NCBI GenBank assembly: GCA_900552555.1
Contig: URZW01000007.1
Coordinates: 1-64,000, forward strand
DNA length: 64,000 nucleotides
Reading direction: 5' to 3'
Source of the DNA: an uncultured Clostridium sp.
GTDB lineage: Bacteria > Bacillota > Clostridia > TANB77 > CAG-508
Below the pieces are notes generated by a model. The model worked only from the letters and a program-made list of their open reading frames with translations, did no database searches and was not told the origin of the DNA. A program made the translations under genes and the position numbers. This document shows positions 42,847 through 52,479 of the stretch, piece by piece. Every line of letters begins with the position of its first letter. Position 1 is the stretch's first letter.

Positions 42847-44265
42847 CTATCTTTTATTTTCTCTTTCTAAATTCTCTGCATCTAAATTCATTTCTTTTTT
42901 AACATTTTCAATAATTTGCTCTTGTGGTAATTTATCTTCATTTTCTTTTAATTCTCTTAACAACTTGTCTCTGACTTCGTTTTCAGTAAATACTTCTTTA
43001 ATTTGTTCTTCTCCCTGTTCATTTTCATAATTTAATATTTCTTGGACAAAATATTCTAAATCAAAATGTTCATGAGTTTCAGTATTTTCATCACCATCAA
43101 AGTCTTTAACATCTTTAGGCGTACAACCCTCATCAGTATGCTCTTGTATTTCATCTTGAACTTTTTCTTTTTGATACATACCTTTATTTCTATTCATTAT
43201 TTCTCTAGTTTCAATTGGAATAACTGAAGTTTGAGAAGTCTCTATTTGAATTCCAACATTTTCATTTTCTTCTATTGTTTTTTGATATAAAAACATATTA
43301 ACATTTCCCATATCATTTTCACAGCCAATACTCATTCCGTTAGATTTTCTAGTATATACAGACATATCTTTATTATCTCTAGTTGCAGTACTATTAGCTC
43401 TTATCTTTGTTTGCTCTCTTGTTGCACCATTTCCAACAGTATTATCCATTTCAAATTCGTCATTTAAAACCTTTGCAGTACCATCACTTTTTACACCTAC
43501 CAAAGAATATGTCGTATTATTTCTTTTTTCTCCTGATGTAATTTCATCAACATTTTCTGAATATACTACATACATATTTTCATACCCATTCAAATCTAAT
43601 CTTTTACCTAAAGTCTCTTTTCCATCGACTTTTTTATTTAAATCAACTTTTTGTATTCCATTAACTTTTATTTTGTCAGCCTGTTTTTTAGATAAAGTAT
43701 TTTTCTTTTTTTCTTTTCCGTCATTTTCTTGTTCTTTTTTCTCAGAAAGTCCCTCTAATTCTTGTTTATCCATCTCCTCTAGCAATTTTTCAACTTCATT
43801 CTCTTTCACTTTTCTTCCTAGATGAGCAGTTAAAACTTCAGCTATTTCTTTAGTTTGCAATTTGTTCATAGAATTATTTTCAATTTCTTCTTCTGGTATT
43901 TTTTCTAGTAAATCTTTTATTGCTCCCATCTTATCTGGTTCAGAAGTAGCAAATGTTTCTCCATATAATATTTCTCCATTTCCTAATTCACCAGCAACAC
44001 ATTTATCTCCTAAATAATAGCTTTTTTGTTCAGTAACTCTTTCTTTACCATCTTCGCTTTTTTCTATTATTTCTTTTTCAACTATAAATACAACGTCAGC
44101 CGTTTCTTGTCCATTTATTTTGTCTTTCCATTCTGCTGAGCCAACAAATTTTATATCTTTTATTTTTATTTTTTTGTTTTCTGTTTGTTGCTTTAAAATA
44201 TCATTTTCTATTATATCTCTAAAGCTTTCTTCTAATTTTAATATTTCTCTTTCTTTTTGGTTCAT
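42847..44265 (-). CDS. Large charged hypothetical protein
   Basis: 472 residues, no signal peptide or membrane span. Residues 1-135 form a folded-looking part (DIKFVGSAEWKDKINGQETADVVFIVEKE, YYLGDKCVAGELGNGEILYGETF); 140-230 are Lys/Glu coiled; 230-350 include LDLNGYENMYVVYSENVDEI and TYSLVGVKSDGTAKVLNDEFE; the tail is acidic (DDGDENTETHEHFDLEYF-like) with a C-terminal helix rich in Glu/Lys. I do not recognise it. Ribosome binding site AGGAGG. Codon use is like its neighbours. Confidence 0.65.
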   Translation of the reverse strand: MNQKEREILKLEESFRDIIENDILKQQTENKKIKIKDIKFVGSAEWKDKINGQETADVVFIVEKEIIEKSEDGKERVTEQKSYYLGDKCVAGELGNGEILYGETFATSEPDKMGAIKDLLEKIPEEEIENNSMNKLQTKEIAEVLTAHLGRKVKENEVEKLLEEMDKQELEGLSEKKEQENDGKEKKKNTLSKKQADKIKVNGIQKVDLNKKVDGKETLGKRLDLNGYENMYVVYSENVDEITSGEKRNNTTYSLVGVKSDGTAKVLNDEFEMDNTVGNGATREQTKIRANSTATRDNKDMSVYTRKSNGMSIGCENDMGNVNMFLYQKTIEENENVGIQIETSQTSVIPIETREIMNRNKGMYQKEKVQDEIQEHTDEGCTPKDVKDFDGDENTETHEHFDLEYFVQEILNYENEQGEEQIKEVFTENEVRDKLLRELKENEDKLPQEQIIENVKKEMNLDAENLERENKR

Positions 44266-44468
44266 ATAAATACCTCCTATATAATATTATACTCCAAAAT
44301 CCAATAATTTCAAGGGATTTGTAACTATTCTTGCAAAATGTGATTTCATAAACACATACAATTTTATGTTTTATATAAGTATATTTTAAATCTAAAAATA
44401 ACTTTTTTATCCAGAACAAAAGCGAACATTAATAACATAGGAAGTTCGGAGAACTTTCCTATAATATA

Positions 44469-44513
44469 AAAAAAGAGGAATTTTCTGTGATAATTTCTCA
44501 ATTCCTCTTTTTA
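44469..44513 (-). terminator. Terminator of the 766-aa pilin-like gene
   Basis: Stem AAAGAGGAATT / AATTCCTCTTT with an internal loop, T-rich at both ends, 3 nt from the stop codon at 44516. Confidence 0.8.
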
Positions 44514-44515
44514 AT

Positions 44516-46816
44516 TTATTCACTTAATTGATACTTACTCATCCAATAGCCTGTCAATTGTTTTTCTCCATTATCTCCCCAAGTAAATGCCTCTGGTACT
44601 TTATAACCTGTTGAACAATTATCATTAGTAGTATCAATAGTTATAAAATTAACATCTGTTCTTTTATTATCTAAACTTTCATTTTCTCTATCTTCTAAAA
44701 TTCTATACTCATACCTTGGAATCCATACGAAATAGCTCTCTGTTCCATTTGCTATTGTAACAATGTTTGCCCATTTTCTATTACTATAGTCATACCAATT
44801 ATCTGGAACTTTTTTCTTTATTGATATTCTTTCTTTTTCAGAGCCATCATCATTATAAATCACATAAAATGTGTTATTTTTATCAAATCCTGTTAAATCT
44901 GGTGCATATGCATCTATTGTTTTTATTTTCTTTGTTATTGCTCCTACATAAGCATTTGTTGATGCATTTCTTGCTATAATATTAATTGTATATGTTGCAT
45001 TCATATTAAGTCCAGTATAATTATATTTTTCAGTTGCACTTGTTCCATCATGAACTTTATTTCCATTCAAGTAATATTCATATTTTAATGATACTGGTGT
45101 TGAATTGCCCCCTGTATCTGTTGTAGTCAATACTTTTCCTGTTATATCTCCAACTCTAATAATATTTCCGCCAGCAGATACCTGAGCATTTATTTTTGCA
45201 TTTGTTTCCTCACTAGATAATTGATATTTAGCCATCCAATAACCTGTCAATTGTTTCTCTCCATTATCGCCCCAGGTGAATGCCTCTGGTATTTGATAAC
45301 CAGCATCAGTTTTTGTATCTGTTCCTTTTATAAATTTTATAGAAGATGTCTGTGTATTTTGATTTAAACTATATTGATAACGAGGAATCCATACATAATA
45401 ACTTTCCAAGCCATCATTTCTTGTAACTATATTAGCCCAATTTCTTGTACCATAATCATACCATTCTTCTGGTGCACTTTGGCTAATTGGAATTTCGTTA
45501 TGTTCATTTCCATTCCCATCCCAATACACATAAAATGTAGTATCTTTATCAAAACCTGTTAAATCCGGTGGATTAACATCTGCAACTTCATATAATTTTG
45601 TCATGCTTCCAATAATACAACCATTTAAATCTAATGCCGTTACCGTTAATGTTTTATTTCCTTTTGCTAGTCCTGTAATTGTATAATCTTCAGGATTTTT
45701 ACTTTCATGTAGAACATTTCCATTTACAGCATAAGTATATTTAGCAATTGTTTTATCTGTATTTGTTGATATTTCTTGTACTTTTATTGTTGTCGCAGTA
45801 GCTACAGTTTTATAATCAATTGTATAATTGTCTCCTTTTTGGAATTCTGATAATTGATATTTACTCATCCAATATCCTGGTATTGGTGTTTTATTTGAAT
45901 CATCATCTCCCCAAGAAAACGCTTCTGGTAATTGATATCCTTGAGATTGTAATGTAGTCCAATCTGTTTTTTCATCTGTTTCAGGATTTTTGTAACTATT
46001 GTCAATGTCAACAAATTTTACATCTGTTCTTTCATTTCCAGTAACAGATTTTTCATCATCTACCTTATATACATATCTTGGAATCCATACATAATAACTT
46101 GCAATTCCTTCTGATTCAACATAAATGTTAGCCCACTTTTGATTTTTATAGTCATACCAGTCATTATCTGGTTTTTTACTTATCCAACTGCCAGCAACTA
46201 AATTTCCATTTACGTCTTTAACATATCTAGTATTTGATTTTACAAAGCCTTCATTTAATTGTGGAGTACATAAGTACACTCCGTTTACCAATTCATAATT
46301 ACCATTAACAACTTTAATTCCACTATTACTATCACCACTGTCATATTCCCAAATAGCTATTCCCATTTGTTGACACCATTTTACTTGGTTGGCATTATTT
46401 TTTATTTTACTTTGTGAAACATAATATAACTTACTTTCATGAACTATTACATACTCTTCTTCTTTTTTTCCGACTTTTTTTAATAGTTTTCTAATGTCTT
46501 GTACGTTACTTTCGTCTACTTCTAATTTTTCGTCTTCAATTATATTTTTCAGAACTTTTCCTGCATATATTTTTATTTCTTCATTACTGTCTAAATTATT
46601 AACTTTTTGTTCTGTTAAATACATATTAAACTCTTCTGCAATTTCTGACATCTTTGTTTTGAATGACGCTTCTTTTGCTCTTTGTATTAGTCCATTTTCA
46701 CCAAATATTCCTCTTATTGATACCATTGCTAATATTAACAATGCAACAATTGTTATAATTAAAGCTATTAAGGTTATTCCTTTTTTGTTTTTTAGTTTTA
46801 ACCTATTTTCTTTCAA
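44516..46816 (-). CDS. Large pilin-like surface protein with three repeats
   Basis: 766 residues. The N-terminus KKGITLIALIITIVALLILA is a prepilin-type helix. After a helical stalk (to about 120) three related units occur (about 218-325, 435-540, 665-766), each with WYDY...WANI, YYVWIPRY, Y(Q/K)(L/I/V)PEAF(S/T)WGD and GYWM(S/A)KYQLS. Two fibronectin-III-like segments with YTITGL / YNYTGL motifs lie between them. The protein ends within the last GYW unit. The units faintly recall SUMF1/C-type-lectin folds (inference only). Probably an adhesin displayed by the pilus machinery. Confidence 0.75.
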   Translation of the reverse strand: MKENRLKLKNKKGITLIALIITIVALLILAMVSIRGIFGENGLIQRAKEASFKTKMSEIAEEFNMYLTEQKVNNLDSNEEIKIYAGKVLKNIIEDEKLEVDESNVQDIRKLLKKVGKKEEEYVIVHESKLYYVSQSKIKNNANQVKWCQQMGIAIWEYDSGDSNSGIKVVNGNYELVNGVYLCTPQLNEGFVKSNTRYVKDVNGNLVAGSWISKKPDNDWYDYKNQKWANIYVESEGIASYYVWIPRYVYKVDDEKSVTGNERTDVKFVDIDNSYKNPETDEKTDWTTLQSQGYQLPEAFSWGDDDSNKTPIPGYWMSKYQLSEFQKGDNYTIDYKTVATATTIKVQEISTNTDKTIAKYTYAVNGNVLHESKNPEDYTITGLAKGNKTLTVTALDLNGCIIGSMTKLYEVADVNPPDLTGFDKDTTFYVYWDGNGNEHNEIPISQSAPEEWYDYGTRNWANIVTRNDGLESYYVWIPRYQYSLNQNTQTSSIKFIKGTDTKTDAGYQIPEAFTWGDNGEKQLTGYWMAKYQLSSEETNAKINAQVSAGGNIIRVGDITGKVLTTTDTGGNSTPVSLKYEYYLNGNKVHDGTSATEKYNYTGLNMNATYTINIIARNASTNAYVGAITKKIKTIDAYAPDLTGFDKNNTFYVIYNDDGSEKERISIKKKVPDNWYDYSNRKWANIVTIANGTESYFVWIPRYEYRILEDRENESLDNKRTDVNFITIDTTNDNCSTGYKVPEAFTWGDNGEKQLTGYWMSKYQLSE

Positions 46817-46843
46817 TTTTCTCTCCTGTTTATTTCTTTTGTT

Positions 46844-47533
46844 TTATATTCCTGTTCCTACAACGATGCAAGCACGAGAAGCATACTTTTTATTTTTGGC
46901 CGCTGCTCCTTGATACTGTCCACCATTATACCCACTAAATGAAAATATACTATCTTTGTAACCACGTAAAATTGAAACATGATTATCATAATCAATCCAA
47001 TCATTAGTTATCGTATTTGTACTACCATGCCAATTTTGTGTTTCCAATATAGCATCTCCTAGTTTTGCTTTATATGCTTCTACTTCATATATATCTTTAT
47101 ATCTATTACTTGCTTTTCTAAAATTTTGGTCAGTAATTGTTGGACATACTGCAGATGTTCTTTCACCATTTAAATTAATAACTATACCAGATGAATTTCC
47201 TGTTGTAGTTTCTCCAACATTTATTTTATTAGGATTACCATAAGCTGAAGCCGAAAGAATAGCCATTGCTCCATATTCAGTATTCTTTTCCATATGAATA
47301 TCTAAATCCGTTGCCCCACTTGTTAAATTCGTAGTATTAATTGTATCTATCCTACCAAGTGTTCCTCCCATTTCCTGCATTTGCCTTATTTGTAATACCC
47401 AATCACCTTGCAATTTAACTGCAGGTGTTCCTCCATTAGACTGCAAAGCAGCATTTGATTTATTTGGCATAATTAGGGCAGACAAAGCCACACCTGTAAC
47501 CATAATTGTTAAAATCTTATTTTTTATTTTCAT
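46844..47533 (-). CDS. Secreted protein of unknown function
   Basis: 229 residues from ATG 47533 (AAAGGAGG 5 nt upstream); the longer frame starts without a site. A clear signal peptide (MKIKNKILTIMVTGVALSALIM, cleavage after SNA near 28). The mature part has GTPAVKLQGDWVLQIRQMQEMGGTLG, TEYGAMAILSASAYGNP and a C-terminal YNGGQYQGAAAKNKKYASRACIVV. Similar segments occur in pilin-like proteins of gut Clostridia, as I recall. It lies directly upstream of the large pilin-like gene (28 nt) and is probably co-transcribed. Confidence 0.72.
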   Translation of the reverse strand: MKIKNKILTIMVTGVALSALIMPNKSNAALQSNGGTPAVKLQGDWVLQIRQMQEMGGTLGRIDTINTTNLTSGATDLDIHMEKNTEYGAMAILSASAYGNPNKINVGETTTGNSSGIVINLNGERTSAVCPTITDQNFRKASNRYKDIYEVEAYKAKLGDAILETQNWHGSTNTITNDWIDYDNHVSILRGYKDSIFSFSGYNGGQYQGAAAKNKKYASRACIVVGTGI

Positions 47534-47822
47534 AACTTCCTCCTTTTTTTCTACTGTACTTTTATTATTTTTTCCAAATTCCGGCATTTAAAACCTATAT
47601 ACATAAATTTTATAATCCCTCCTTTTCTTTTGTATAATTTTATAAATTTAAATACGATTTTTATCAATTATAATTTTATCATTAATGTCTTTTTCTGTAA
47701 ATATTTTTTGCGATTTTTGTCAATTTATAATAGATAATTATCAAATATAAAATCATTCACAAAACAAGTAAAAGATTATACTATAATAAATAAGTAAATA
47801 AAAAAAGAAGGAGACTTAAAAT
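47534..47822. other. Divergent intergenic region
   Basis: 289 bp, very AT-rich, between the secreted protein gene and the XRE regulator. It holds the AGGAGG sites of both genes at its edges. No other structure is clear. Confidence 0.4.
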
Positions 47823-48152
47823 ATGAAAAACAAGAATATCAATGACCACATAGGAAAAATATGCCAATATTACAGACAAAAAAATAACTTAACACAAAAC
47901 CAAGTTGCAGAATTAACAGGATTAGAACCAAGACACATAAGTCAAATTGAAAGAGGTCTATCTAAAGGTAGTATTGATACATTAATAAAATTATGCAATG
48001 CATATAAAATTACTCCAGATATAATTTTATACGACCTATTAGATGAAGATATTAAAAACTCAGTTTCTATATATGACGAAAAATTCAAAAAGCTAAGTAA
48101 AAGTGACAAAGAAAGTATACTACATTTTATTGATTATTTTCTCTCAAAATAA
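47823..48152 (+). CDS. XRE-family transcriptional regulator
   Basis: 109 residues. Residues 8-68 are a Cro/CI helix-turn-helix (IGKICQYYRQKNNLTQNQVAELTGLEPRHISQIERGLSKGSIDTLIKLCNAYKI) and the rest a short helical tail (KKLSKSDKESILHFIDYFL), as in SinR-like small repressors. AGAAGGAGAC precedes ATG. Divergent from the secreted/pilin-like pair and a candidate regulator of it. Confidence 0.9.
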   Translation: MKNKNINDHIGKICQYYRQKNNLTQNQVAELTGLEPRHISQIERGLSKGSIDTLIKLCNAYKITPDIILYDLLDEDIKNSVSIYDEKFKKLSKSDKESILHFIDYFLSK

Positions 48153-48178
48153 AAAACTTATAAAACTATAAGTTTTTT
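48151..48178. terminator. Bidirectional terminator
   Basis: Stem AAAAAACTTATA / TATAAGTTTTTT with loop AAAC, overlapping the stop codons of the XRE gene and the convergent gene. Confidence 0.8.
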
Positions 48179-48453
48179 AAATAACACCCATACTTAACTC
48201 CTAATGAATAAGCTAATGCAAAATAATATTCTTCTGTTTCATAAAATAATTTTACAATTTCATTAAATTTTTCCTTTTGCTTATCATCAAATAATAGCTC
48301 AATATCATCCATTAAATCATATAGTTTCTGATATTTTTTATCAAACTCTTCACATTCTCTTAGTTTATCCATTCTTTCACTTATTAGATTAGTAATAAAT
48401 TTATAATCTCCATTTTCAAAAAATTCTATTTTATTATCCATATTTAATCTCAT
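48166..48453 (-). CDS. Hypothetical protein
   Basis: 95 residues, all helical and acidic: FITNLISERMDKLREC, YDLMDDIELLFDDKQKEKF, KLFYETEEYYFALAYSLGVKYG. The end resembles small proteins found on mobile elements of Clostridia (DUF6809-like), from memory. AAGGATGG precedes ATG 48453 by about 3 nt; ATG 48441 is an alternative. Confidence 0.6.
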   Translation of the reverse strand: MRLNMDNKIEFFENGDYKFITNLISERMDKLRECEEFDKKYQKLYDLMDDIELLFDDKQKEKFNEIVKLFYETEEYYFALAYSLGVKYGCYLKNL

Positions 48454-48745
48454 TCCATCCTTAAAACATAAATCTCATTAAAAATTAATTAAGATTTAAC
48501 ACAACAAAATTATAATTCTTTTTCAAGCCTATTTTAAGTATACCAAATTTAAATAATTTTAAATATCCCGAACTCATATATAAACATTTATATACTACTT
48601 AACAATATTATACTTTTAATTTAAATAATTGTCAATATTTATTTGAAAGTTAATATTTTGGTCTATATTTGGTATTGACACATATACTATTATATACTAA
48701 AATAAAATATAGAGATAAATAATTTAAATTTACCAAAGGAGAATC
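48454..48745. other. Intergenic region
   Basis: 292 bp, AT-rich. It contains a candidate promoter for the HD gene (TTGACA near 48675 and TATACT/TATATA boxes about 17 bp on). Nothing else stands out. Confidence 0.4.
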
Positions 48746-49282
48746 ATGGAAAATTTATTACAAAAAATTTATGATAATAAAGAATTTATACATATAATAA
48801 ATAATTTAATAAAAAACGATACTGTACAACAAATGAAAAATTATAAACAACATTATGAAACAACATGTTTTGACCATTGTTTAACCGCATCATACTACTG
48901 CTATAAAATTTGTAAAAAATTAGGTCTAGATTACATATCTTGCAGTAGAGCTGCTATGTTACATGATTTATTTTTATATGATTGGCGAAAAAGAGAAAAT
49001 GGTAGAAAAGGTTTACATGCTTTTACACATCCCAAAACAGCATATGAAAATGCTTCTAAATTGTTTGAATTAAATAATAAAGAAACAGATGTTATTTTAA
49101 AACATATGTGGCCTGTTACATTTTTTGCTTTTCCAAAATATAAAGAGAGCTTCATTTTAACATTAGTTGACAAGTATTGTGCATTAACGGAATCATATGA
49201 AGAAATTTTTAACCGCTTTTGCCAGAAAAAAGCTTTCCGATATGCTTATGTATTTTTGTGTTTATTATTTATAAAAGTTTAA
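48746..49282 (+). CDS. HD-domain phosphohydrolase
   Basis: 178 residues. HD motif: FDHCLTASYYCYKICKKLG, then RAAMLHDLFLYDW (His-Asp), a further His in HAFTHPKTAYENA and the distal Asp in LVDKYCALTE. Similar small HD proteins act on nucleotides or phosphate esters, substrate unknown. AAAGGAGAATC precedes ATG. A terminator follows at once. Confidence 0.85.
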   Translation: MENLLQKIYDNKEFIHIINNLIKNDTVQQMKNYKQHYETTCFDHCLTASYYCYKICKKLGLDYISCSRAAMLHDLFLYDWRKRENGRKGLHAFTHPKTAYENASKLFELNNKETDVILKHMWPVTFFAFPKYKESFILTLVDKYCALTESYEEIFNRFCQKKAFRYAYVFLCLLFIKV

Positions 49283-49316
49283 AAGAGATTACATTTTATG
49301 TTTGTAATCTCTTTTA
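49281..49316 (+). terminator. Rho-independent terminator
   Basis: Stem AAAAGAGATTACA / TGTAATCTCTTTT with a short loop, followed by AATATTT, at the end of the HD gene. Confidence 0.85.
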
Positions 49317-49369
49317 ATATTTAACTATTAGTAAACTTCATATTTCATTACAATAAGTTCATTATTACT

Positions 49370-50368
49370 TTATTTTAATTTTTCAATCTCATCATCTCTT
49401 AATCCTGTTATTTCTGATATTTCTTTTTTAGAAAGATTTTTATTTAATAATTTTTTTGCAATTTCCTTTATTCCCTCAATTTTTCCTTCAACCTTACCCT
49501 GTTTTCTACCATTCATAAAAATCTCTCTATTTTCTTTTTGTATCATTTCAAAGACAGCCATCATCGCTACATCACCACCTTCCTTATCTAAATTTTTTAA
49601 AATTTTATTAGTTTCATTTTCACCAATTTTAATTCTAATTATTTTATTTAAAATATTTCTAAACATTTCCTTAGTTTCTATAGGATAAGTTTGTTTATCA
49701 TTATTAATTATCTCCGCTATTTTTTCCAAATAATTTACAGTATCAGTTACTGTTTTTGTTTTTTCTATTAACATTGCTTTTGTATAAAAAGATTTTGATT
49801 TCAATAATTGTTCTTCACTATATTCATTAACATCAACTATATTAAACTTTGCAAATTGAATCTCCTCAATATTATCTAATCTTTCCTGAATATCACTTAT
49901 ATATGTCCCTGCATTCCATCTTCTATTACCAGTATATAATACTATCGGATATACAATAGGCAACTTATAATTTTTATGTCCATATCTTTTTCTATTAATT
50001 GCATTTTCCATTATCAAAACCTCATATTTAAGTATTCTAAACGGCATTGTATAATCAATTTTTGTTTGATGCTCTATTAAAAAGAAAATATTTTTATTTT
50101 TTAACTTATATATAATATCAGATTCTTGATTATTAAAGTTCATATCAATAAAACTACTATTATATTTTTCTAAATCTTTTTCTAATACTTGAACATTAAA
50201 TATATCTTTTATTAATTTTGATACCTCTCCATTATTATTAAATATTGTTCTAAATGTTTTATCATGTTCATTATTTACTTTATTTTTAATTAGTTCATAT
50301 TTCTCTGATTCTTCTCTAATATCACAATTATTATATACTTTCTCTTTTTTTATATAAGTTATATACAT
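49370..50368 (-). CDS. Rpn-family PD-(D/E)XK nuclease/putative transposase
   Basis: 332 residues. NEHDKTFRTIFNNNGEVSKLIKDIF at the start and the catalytic core SDIIYKL...IFFLIEHQTKIDYTMPFRILKYE are those of the RpnA/YhgA-like family, nucleases that promote RecA-independent recombination. The PIVYPIVLYTGNRRWNA motif is also typical. C-terminal: repeated GRKQGKVEGKIEGIKE and a small helix-turn-helix-like LSKKEISEITGL. No good ribosome binding site is seen at ATG 50368, so the start is uncertain. Confidence 0.85.
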   Translation of the reverse strand: MYITYIKKEKVYNNCDIREESEKYELIKNKVNNEHDKTFRTIFNNNGEVSKLIKDIFNVQVLEKDLEKYNSSFIDMNFNNQESDIIYKLKNKNIFFLIEHQTKIDYTMPFRILKYEVLIMENAINRKRYGHKNYKLPIVYPIVLYTGNRRWNAGTYISDIQERLDNIEEIQFAKFNIVDVNEYSEEQLLKSKSFYTKAMLIEKTKTVTDTVNYLEKIAEIINNDKQTYPIETKEMFRNILNKIIRIKIGENETNKILKNLDKEGGDVAMMAVFEMIQKENREIFMNGRKQGKVEGKIEGIKEIAKKLLNKNLSKKEISEITGLRDDEIEKLK

Positions 50369-50556
50369 TTTATAATTTTTATAATCTTTATATGTAAATA
50401 TTTCTATACCACTTCATCTCCTTTATTATAATATGTTCGTTAAATTTTGTCAACATTTATTTTATAGTTAATTTTATACTATTTTAATTACATCTATTCT
50501 ATTATTTTCTTTTTGTATTTTACAATTTTTTCATCGCAATTTTCGACAAAAATCGC

Positions 50557-50592
50557 AAAAAAAAGTAGGACAATTCGTACTGTCCCACTTTT
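50557..50592 (-). terminator. Terminator of the rplS operon
   Basis: Stem AAGTGGGACAG / (T)TGTCCTACTT with loop GTACGAA, followed on the minus strand by a run of T. It ends the ylxM-to-rplS block. Confidence 0.85.
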
Positions 50593-50604
50593 CACTTTTA
50601 TTAA

Positions 50605-51072
50605 TTATTCTGCTTTGTTTTCTGCTGTTTCAGCAACTGGAATTTCAACAACTTCTTCTTTAACTTCTTCAGCAGCTGGTTCTTCTGCTAAATCTTCTTT
50701 AATAGTAATTTCTCTATTTTCAATTCTAGCTCCAACCATTTCTTTAGTTTTAGCGGCTTTACCTACTCTATCTCTTAAATAGAATAATCTAGCACGTCTT
50801 GCTTTACCTACTCTAACTAATTCAACTTTTTCAACTAATGGTGAATGGATTAAGAATGTTTTTTCAACACCAACACCGTAAGATGTTTTTCTTACTGTAA
50901 ATGTTTGGTTAACTCCTCCACCTTGAACTTTAATTATAATTCCTTCGAAAACTTGGATTCTTTCTTTGTTTCCTTCTTTAATTCTAACATGTACTCTAAC
51001 TGTATTACCAACTTTTAATTCTGGTATTTTATTCTTAAGTTGTTCGTGTTCTATTGATTTAATAATATCCAT
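50605..51072 (-). CDS. rplS: 50S ribosomal protein L19 with acidic tail
   Basis: 155 residues. The first ~118 are ordinary L19 ([68 protein letters not shown]). About 37 extra residues rich in Glu/Ala/Val ([16 protein letters not shown]) follow, an extension not found in most L19 proteins. Last gene of the ylxM-ffh-rpsP-khpA-rimM-trmD-rplS block. Confidence 0.95.
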   Translation of the reverse strand: MDIIKSIEHEQLKNKIPELKVGNTVRVHVRIKEGNKERIQVFEGIIIKVQGGGVNQTFTVRKTSYGVGVEKTFLIHSPLVEKVELVRVGKARRARLFYLRDRVGKAAKTKEMVGARIENREITIKEDLAEEPAAEEVKEEVVEIPVAETAENKAE

Positions 51073-51110
51073 TTTAGAATTTCCTCCTTTTTCTTATTTT
51101 TGAGCGGTGC

Positions 51111-51908
51111 CTACTTTGTTTGGCACGTCATTTCTATTTTTTCTAAAATTTTCTTATCCTCATCAGATAAATCAACTTTTTCCAAAAGGTCTGGCCTTTT
51201 TTCCAAAGTTCTTTTCAAACTTTGCTCTCTTCTCCATTTGTCTATCATTTGATGGTTACCTGAGCGTAATACTTTTGGAACTTGTTTTCCTTCAAAAATT
51301 TCTGGTCTTGTATATTGTGGATATTCTAAAAGTCCTTGTGAAAATGATTCTTCTGTTGTTGAACCATCTTTCAAAACTCCTTCTACATATCTACTTACAG
51401 AATCGATTAACACCATTGCTGGTAACTCTCCTCCTGTTAATACATAATCACCAATTGAAATTTCTTCGTCAACTATGCTGTCCAGTACTCTCTGGTCAAT
51501 TCCTTCATAATGACCACATAGAAGAATTAAGTGTTCTTGCTTTGATAGTTCCTCTACTTTTTGTTGATCTAATTTTTTTCCTTGTGGCGACATATAGATA
51601 ACTCTTGTTTTTGCTGATTTTTCAACATTTTCTATATTTTCTATTTTCTTTGAATTTGTAACATTCCTTACATCTTCAATATTTGAAATAACAGATTTAT
51701 ATGCATCATAAACAACATCTGGTTGAATTACCATTCCAGCACCACCACCATAAGGAGTATCATCAACTTTTTTGTGTTTATTTTTTGAAAAATCTCTAAT
51801 ATTTATTAAATTAACATTTATTAGTCCTTTTTCTTTTGCTCTTCCAATAATGCTCTCATTTAAAATATTGAACATTTCTGGAAAAAGTGTTAAAACATCA
51901 AATTGCAT
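51111..51908 (-). CDS. trmD: tRNA (guanine37-N1)-methyltransferase
   Basis: 265 residues. SPOUT-class enzyme making m1G37, which prevents frameshifting. LTLFPEMFNILNESIIGRA, DTPYGGGAGMVIQPD, LLCGHYEGIDQRV, ISIGDYVLTGGELPAMVLIDSV and FEGKQVPKVLRSGNH are textbook motifs. Between rimM and rplS. Confidence 0.96.
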   Translation of the reverse strand: MQFDVLTLFPEMFNILNESIIGRAKEKGLINVNLINIRDFSKNKHKKVDDTPYGGGAGMVIQPDVVYDAYKSVISNIEDVRNVTNSKKIENIENVEKSAKTRVIYMSPQGKKLDQQKVEELSKQEHLILLCGHYEGIDQRVLDSIVDEEISIGDYVLTGGELPAMVLIDSVSRYVEGVLKDGSTTEESFSQGLLEYPQYTRPEIFEGKQVPKVLRSGNHQMIDKWRREQSLKRTLEKRPDLLEKVDLSDEDKKILEKIEMTCQTK

Positions 51909-51950
51909 TTAATTTATACCCCCATAACGACGCTAAACAGCAGTTATTTT

Positions 51951-52457
51951 TTAAACTAGCCCTTTAAGTAAATGTGCAACTATCTTCTTTTCTTCTAAAT
52001 TAATTTCTTTAATTACATCAGATATTGCAGGCAATAATAATTGTTTTCCAAGTTCGTCTTTTACAACATATATGTCACAACTTCCACTATTAAAAACATC
52101 ATCTAATTTACCAAGTAATTTGCCTTCATCAGAATATACATCTAATCCAATTAAATCAACAATATAATATGTACCTTTTTCAAGTTCAGGTTCATCTTGT
52201 CTATTAACTTTCAAATATGAATTACGCAACAATTCTGCATCTTCCACTCTGTCTATCCCTTTGAATTTAATTAATACCATATCTTTATGATATTTTACTT
52301 CTTCAATTTCATATTGTTTTTTAGTTTTATTTGATTCAACATATACTTTATCTAATTTATCAAATCTAGTTATATCATCTGTAAAAGGTTTGACCTTGAC
52401 CATTCCTTTTATTCCAAATGTATTAACTATTTGACCTATTTCTAAAAATTCTTGCAT
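51951..52457 (-). CDS. rimM: Ribosome maturation factor RimM
   Basis: 168 residues: IGQIVNTFGIKGMVKVKPFTDDITRF at the start, a PRC-barrel C-half (YYIVDLIGLDVYSDEGKLLGKLDDVFNSGSCDIYVV, LLLPAISDVIKEI). Helps assemble the 30S head with S19. Ribosome binding site AAAGGAAAT. Confidence 0.95.
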   Translation of the reverse strand: MQEFLEIGQIVNTFGIKGMVKVKPFTDDITRFDKLDKVYVESNKTKKQYEIEEVKYHKDMVLIKFKGIDRVEDAELLRNSYLKVNRQDEPELEKGTYYIVDLIGLDVYSDEGKLLGKLDDVFNSGSCDIYVVKDELGKQLLLPAISDVIKEINLEEKKIVAHLLKGLV

Positions 52458-52479
52458 TAAATTATTTCCTTTTTTATAA

